DNA from: Lumbricus terrestris
Lineage: Eukaryota > Annelida > Clitellata > Crassiclitellata > Lumbricidae
Direction of reading: 5' to 3'
Assembly (NCBI GenBank): GCA_949752735.1
Contig: OX457039.1
Coordinates: forward strand, 44,660,786-44,724,785
Length of the DNA stretch: 64,000 nucleotides
The notes under the pieces are model-generated. The model was not told the origin of the DNA and made no database searches. It saw only the letters and a program-made list of their open reading frames with translations. A program made the position numbers and the translations under genes. Shown piece by piece: positions 59,401-64,000 of the stretch. Numbering within the stretch: the stretch's first letter is position 1; each line of letters begins with the position of its first letter.

Positions 59401-60904
59401 GTGTGTCAGTTTGAAATTAGACGAAAATTATTATTATTATTTTGATTATTATAATGATCTGTTGTGAGTTCGTCCAAAAACTTTGGCAGTCATTGTTTCA
59501 CACACAGCTCTACATCCGAAAGTGCTAAATTGCTAGGTAGCTGAATTAATTTGCTTTGTTTTTCTCAATGATACCCTTGTCAGAAAAGATAATTAATGGC
59601 CAGTATGAAATATCAGCACAGCCAAGTGAAAGGTAATGGGTAGATTTGAGTTCACAGCAGCAGTGCTGAATGTAGCGGATGAGAAGAACAAGAGCCATGA
59701 TTGCATTGATCTGAGTCATGTAATGTCACGAACTAGTGGAAGAGAAGTTTCACTTGAGTGAAATTTGTGAGGATCACTCTGCCATGAAACGATTGAAGAG
59801 AGAGACCTTCACTATGCAGGAAATTGCGTGTACAGGATGTCAGAAGCATTTATGAGAGAAAGTGCATGGAAGAGTTAGACAGTTAGACACTTGCAGTGTT
59901 ATTATGTTGAGTGGAAAGAAAACGGCGGGCAAGCATGTGAAGACAAAGAGAGACGTGAGAGAGCAGATGTTTTGATGATTGGAAAGGTGGAGGAAGGGAT
60001 TTATGAGCGGAGGCGGTCACCGCATTGAACCTGGGAAATGTTGCTTAAACCACTGAATAAGCACTTGTCCTCTGATTGATTCGCTTTCCCTACCTTTTTA
60101 GTTGATTGATGGTAATTTCCCTTCATCATCATCATCATCACCATCATCATCATCAGCAGCAGCAGCAGCAACTGGTTGTTTGTCAGGCATATTATCCGCT
60201 ACTCTGATGGAGGCTTATAGTCACAGTTCCGTCATTTGGAACTGATTTCTCCAGCATTTAATACTGTTGAGAGCTCAATTCTCGTTCATTGCCCGGAGCA
60301 CAGCTTTGAGGTGATTTGCATGTTCCTTAATCCTCCTACTCCATCATTTCTGTGTAAATAGATTCTCTGGCATACAGTCCTGCCGGGCTTGACCCCTGCC
60401 TTCACCTTCAGCAGGTGTTATACTTGGCAGGCCTCCTTCTGTTGTGAAGCTGGACTTCTCTTCTTGGCCCAGTCATTGTCTTCCATGCAGACTGCCTTCA
60501 TCCAGATAATCTGCTGTGTTCTGTCATTAGCATATAATGGAAAGTCTGTGCATGCTTTTCAACACTGAATTCAAGAGAGATGTGTAATTGTGTGTTTCAT
60601 TTAGTATGGCAATACTGTCATCTAAGCAAGTGCATATATAATATGTTATATATATTATATATATTATATATAATTATATATATCTCTCTATGCTGGGTGG
60701 GAATCATTCTTTTCACATACTCCTTAAAAGTATATGGAAAGGAACAAAATACTGTTAGCTTAACACAACAAAGACTCTGGACTCAACTTCAGTCATTTCA
60801 CTGATGCTTGCTATTTGTGATCTAATTTAGGTTATTTAGCCTAAGGTTGATGCAATTTTTTTTATTTGAAATTCCAGCATCAAATTTTTTGTGAATTATT
60901 ATTC
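59401..60904. other. Long stretch with no recognised gene
   Basis: A compound (CAT)n(CAG)n run is at 60125-60170 and a TA cluster at 60635-60685. 59990-60470 is complex low-repeat sequence. No exon or element end supported. Confidence 0.5.
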
Positions 60905-60992
60905 CTGTATTCATTCATTCGTTCATTTATCGATAAATTTCTATAATACCTTTTCAAGGAGACTACTCAGAGCTGCTACTTCAAATGATTCT
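60905..60992 (-). mobile_element. LINE 3' tail, same family as 13637-14300
   Basis: ATTCATTCATTCGTTCATTT is followed by CTATAATACCTTTTCAAGGAG and ACTACTCAGAGCTGCT. This parallels the tail at 13637-13710 (TATATAGCGCCCCTTCAAGA and ACTACTCAGAGGCGCT). Heavily 5' truncated, minus orientation. Confidence 0.75.
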
Positions 60993-61004
60993 AATAAAAA
61001 AATA

Positions 61005-61092
61005 CTACTAATAACAATAATAATAACACCATAATAATAATAATAATTGGTTTTATTTTTTAAAAATGATAATAATAATAATAATAATAGTA
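61005..61092. repeat. Degenerate (AAT)n repeats
   Basis: AATAATAAT runs at 61010-61048 and 61066-61090 around a TTTTATTTTTTAAAAA palindrome. Confidence 0.85.
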
Positions 61093-61680
61093 ACAGAACA
61101 TGTTTCTATAACCGAATAGTTTACTGCTAACAAACTGTCTTTTTATTTAGAAAAAATGCATTTATCCTGTTCAATTTTTTAAAGAAAGTTTGTCCTCTGA
61201 ACTGCCCAGTGACATTACTTATTAATGGTAGGCCTACTTCCATCTCATAGGTCGGCTCCACAAAATTTCTTGGGGTTTTTATCAGCCAGCATATGACATG
61301 GAATGTGCACATAGAAATTTTAATATGAATTTTTTTAAATGTGGAAGTGCTTCACTGAGCATCCATTTGCATTGAACTATGTTACTCACTGGTATATATC
61401 CTTATTTCTACTGTTACAACATGATCTGGGTGTTTACCACGACTCCTGACCACACAAGTTAGTAATATTACAAAATGTTCATGGCCGGTCTTTTCTGGCT
61501 AAAAAGCCCATTATTTGAAGAACTTAACATATCAAGCTTCTTACATTTTTCCAGATTAGAACTTTTCAGATATGTAATTTCATATACTGTTTTGATCAAA
61601 ATCAATTACCTATTCCACTTATGGATCATTTTCAATTAGGATCATACATTTGTTTGCACTTACACTAGAAACGCTAAATA
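61093..61680. other. Stretch with no recognised feature
   Basis: Unique AT-rich sequence; one of the only two TAGGCCTA copies in the right half is near 61229. Confidence 0.5.
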
Positions 61681-61689
61681 CTATCACCC

Positions 61690-62020
61690 TTTGGTTGCTC
61701 ACTCCACCTGTCATAGGTCTCAGTAAGAATTTACTGGCTCAGTGATCTTGAATAACACTTCTTCGAATGTCAGACAGGCTCCTGACCTGCAATTGCTTTA
61801 AAAAATTGATCAACCTATTATTTAGTAGTAACTTAAAACTTAAAAGCTGACCTTTTTTCTTTGGTCTGGTGACTCCAGTTGTCTCTGAGCAGGGGGAGTA
61901 TTATCCATTGTTGGTCTTATTTTGCCACCATTTAATTATCTTTACATCGTTTAAAATAAGAGCGCTTTGTCTGAAAAGGTTTCAATAAAACATTGATTGA
62001 TTGTTTGATTTATTGATTTA
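61690..62020 (+). mobile_element. LINE 3' end, CR1/L2-like, decayed
   Basis: The 3' end GAGCGCTTTGTCTGAAAAGG followed by TTTCAATAAAACATTGATTGATTG is typical of an L2/CR1-type LINE tail. Upstream, broken frames give NVRQAPDLQLL and KKIDQ, resembling the 'LRxAPDLxSFKKxLKT' C-terminus. Frame is lost and the copy is old. Confidence 0.55.
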
Positions 62021-62767
62021 GTAATGACACAGAAACAACTGGGTTTTCTAGGCTGACCTTTGCTTGCCATGGCACAGCCTGAACCGATTTGCCGTTTGGC
62101 ATACAAATGCGTGAGTTGATCGAACATATTTTGCGCAGTTTGTCAGATAAATATAACTAGGAATGCGTTTCGCAAGATAAATGTGTGAGGCGGTGGTATA
62201 ACTGGGAACGTCGGCAGTGTTGAAGACGAACCTTTTGCCTCGAGTGACTTTAAAGACTTGGAATCAGCAGCAAGTACCTGGAAAATTCTGATGAAGTCCT
62301 GCATGTCTGCCTAATGCTTTCGCATCGGGCTCTGTTCATTCCAGCAAACATATGGAATTGTTTGCCACTTGACTTTGAAGGGCACTCAACCAGTTCAAAC
62401 AACAGACCAATGCAGTTTGTCCGTCCGTCAGCCGTAGTTAGCATCGCCCTCCGAACGGTATAAGGACATTATTAAGCCACGTGTTTCTCATTCATGTTGC
62501 ACTGGAACTTCTTTCACAAAGCAAAACAGTTCAAGTTGTTTTCGTGCAGCATCTTCACAAGTAAAGTGGACAGGGACTGATGTTGGCTTTAATACCTGGG
62601 ACCAGCATCAGCAGCCTCACATCTTGCTCTCAGTAAGTAAGAAGTCTCCTTCGATTGTTGAAGGATGTTTCGCAATCTGTTCTCTTCATTGGTGACGTCA
62701 CTCGGACCATGCAGTGTTTGCGCCAGTGATTGCATAATCTTGTTGAGCCCTTTATTGATCTTTCGGT
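62021..62767. other. Stretch with no supported gene
   Basis: A segment at 62337-62400 translates to IWNCLPLDFE, vaguely like a LINE end, and another at about 62552-62630 is bracketed by GTGCAG and GTAAGT in one open frame. Neither is convincing alone. Confidence 0.35.
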
Positions 62768-62771
62768 TTGT

Positions 62772-62886
62772 TCACATGTTGTCCTACGTGCCGTTTATTT
62801 CGCATGTTGTCCTACGTGCCGTTTATTTCACATGTTGACCTACGTGCCATTTATTTCACATGTTGTCCTACGTGCTGTTTATTTCA
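62772..62886. repeat. 28-bp minisatellite, four copies
   Basis: ACATGTTGTCCTACGTGCCG plus TTTATTTC, repeated four times with a few substitutions (GCATG, TTGACC, GTGCCATT, GTGCTGTT). Confidence 0.95.
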
Positions 62887-63264
62887 TTTTAAAATAAGCA
62901 GGGAAATCTTGTCTCTGAACGCTTCTCTTGTGAAGGCTCTCTTCACCTCGGATAATTTGTTTATTTATTTTGGTAGTTCACTAATAAAAATAGTTATGCC
63001 ACTTCAATTATTGAGGTAAAGAAATATTGCTTGTGTAAACATAACATCCAAGCTGCATCTCGAATTCATATTTCTGAAGAGGGATCTGTCATGATTCGAG
63101 TACCATGTCTATGCAGTAACTGAGTTATGAGCTTGCAGGGCTTCATTTCCTGTGTATGCATTTGCGGCAAACTTTTTGATGTCGGGATTTTGCTGTTGAG
63201 TCAGGAATTCTATGAAGCCTTGTGCTGCATGTGTTTGATTACATTACGTGGATGAGAAGATGGG
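62887..63264. other. Stretch with no recognised feature
   Basis: Unique sequence leading into the terminal minisatellite. Confidence 0.5.
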
Positions 63265-63860
63265 ATGATGGATTGAATATGATGGATTGAATATGATGGA
63301 TTGAATATGATGGATTGACTGTGAGGGATTGAATATGATGGATTGAATATTATGGATTGAATATTATGGATTGAATACGATGTATTGAATACGATGGATT
63401 GAATACGATGTATTGAATACGATGGATTGAATAGGATGGATTGACTGTGAGGGATTGAATATGATGGATTGAATATTATGGATTGAATATTATGGATTGA
63501 ATACGATGTATTGAATACGATGGATTGAATACGATGTATTGAATACGATGGATTGAATAGGATGGATTGAATACGATGGATTGAATACGATGGATTGAAT
63601 ACGATGGATTGAATACGGTGGATTGAATACGATGGATTGAATACGATGGATTGAATAGGATGGATTGAATATGATGGATTGAATACGATGGATTGAATAC
63701 GATGGATTGAATATGATGGATTGAATACGATGGATTGAATACGATGGAATGAGTACGATGGATTGAATACGATGGATTGAATACGATGGATTGAACACGA
63801 TGCATTGAATACGATGGATTGAATATGATGGATTGAATACGATGGATTGAATATGATGGA
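63265..63860. repeat. 14-bp minisatellite, about 43 copies, with a 126-bp higher-order unit
   Basis: The basic unit is GATGGATTGAATAC with variants (ATATGATGG, ATATTATGG, ACGATGTAT, ATAGGATGG). The rare variant GACTGTGAGG occurs at 63317 and again at 63443, exactly 126 bases (nine units) apart. The surrounding variant order is conserved, showing a duplicated nine-unit block. Because 14 codons span three units, all three minus-strand frames stay open for 100-250 codons with Ile-Gln-Ser-Ile type repeats; these are not genes. Confidence 0.97.
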
Positions 63861-64000
63861 AAGAGTTTCAGAGCAGCAACACTGCAGTAAGGAAACCTTA
63901 GAGAAATGTATGGATGACAAACTGGCTGGCCTTGTAAAACAGTGCTTCTTAAATGAATTATGTCTACATTTGTACATATAATGTTATTTTATTATAAGAT
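63861..64000. other. Window end, no feature
   Basis: Unique AT-rich sequence to the end of the window. Confidence 0.5.

Noticed and set aside
62552..62636. Possible exon between TTTCGTGCAG and GTAAGTAAG with one open frame
   Set aside because: Short, not recognisable, and a single frame of this length is expected by chance.
63210..63977. A 255-codon minus-strand frame of Ile-Gln-Ser-Ile-Val-Phe-Asn-Pro type repeats
   Set aside because: All three frames are open because the 14-bp minisatellite lacks stops on that strand; no start context, signal or non-repeat domain.

Overview
The window is animal nuclear DNA, most likely from a marine invertebrate (a deuterostome or lophotrochozoan; the sequence does not settle which). 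This rests on very abundant microsatellites and minisatellites, many hAT-type miniature transposons with 8-bp target duplications, 3' ends of CR1/L2-like LINEs with (ATTC)n-like tails, and no dense gene content or operon-like layout. I found no complete protein-coding gene. Nearly all ORFs longer than 60 codons are translations of simple repeats or chance open frames. The one convincing host coding signal is a single 110-bp candidate exon on the minus strand (24126-24235), with good splice sites on both sides.

0-10 kb is a transposon nest. It holds a 470-bp element with 26-bp inverted repeats (165-634). It also holds a 3.5-kb hAT element (2377-5925) containing a second hAT (3313-5238) that carries a decayed transposase-like gene. 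Two hAT MITEs follow (6268-6470, 6708-7051). A further hAT (8392-10021) has ends that look like the SPIN family, contains remnants of a BED-finger transposase, and is itself interrupted by another MITE (8992-9311). 10-33 kb alternates long microsatellites, LINE tails (12455-12780, 13637-14300, 28345-29060), further MITEs (18769, 26420, 27601, 30034) and several CpG-rich, low-repeat stretches that resemble cis-regulatory DNA.

33-64 kb has a different texture. Transposons are few, CpG is scarce outside a few islands, the plus strand looks T- and G-rich, and the octamer TAGGCCTA, frequent on the left, almost vanishes. This would fit a long intron of a plus-strand gene starting near 31-33 kb, but that is inference. 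This half contains a 466-bp (GAT)n array, a piggyBac-like MITE filled with about 500 bp of TA repeats (45747-46418), a 31-bp minisatellite of about 27 units (51691-52534), a 95-nt hairpin (57425-57519) and a 14-bp minisatellite with a higher-order period (63265-63860). CpG-rich patches at about 38.3-38.9, 44.9-45.3, 48.6-49.4 and 55.6-56.15 kb are candidate regulatory islands.

I see no new multi-gene system. The most notable items are the nested and SPIN-like hAT elements, a palindromic module shared between MITEs with different ends, the palindromic 142-bp MITE, the hairpin, and the compositional boundary near 32 kb.
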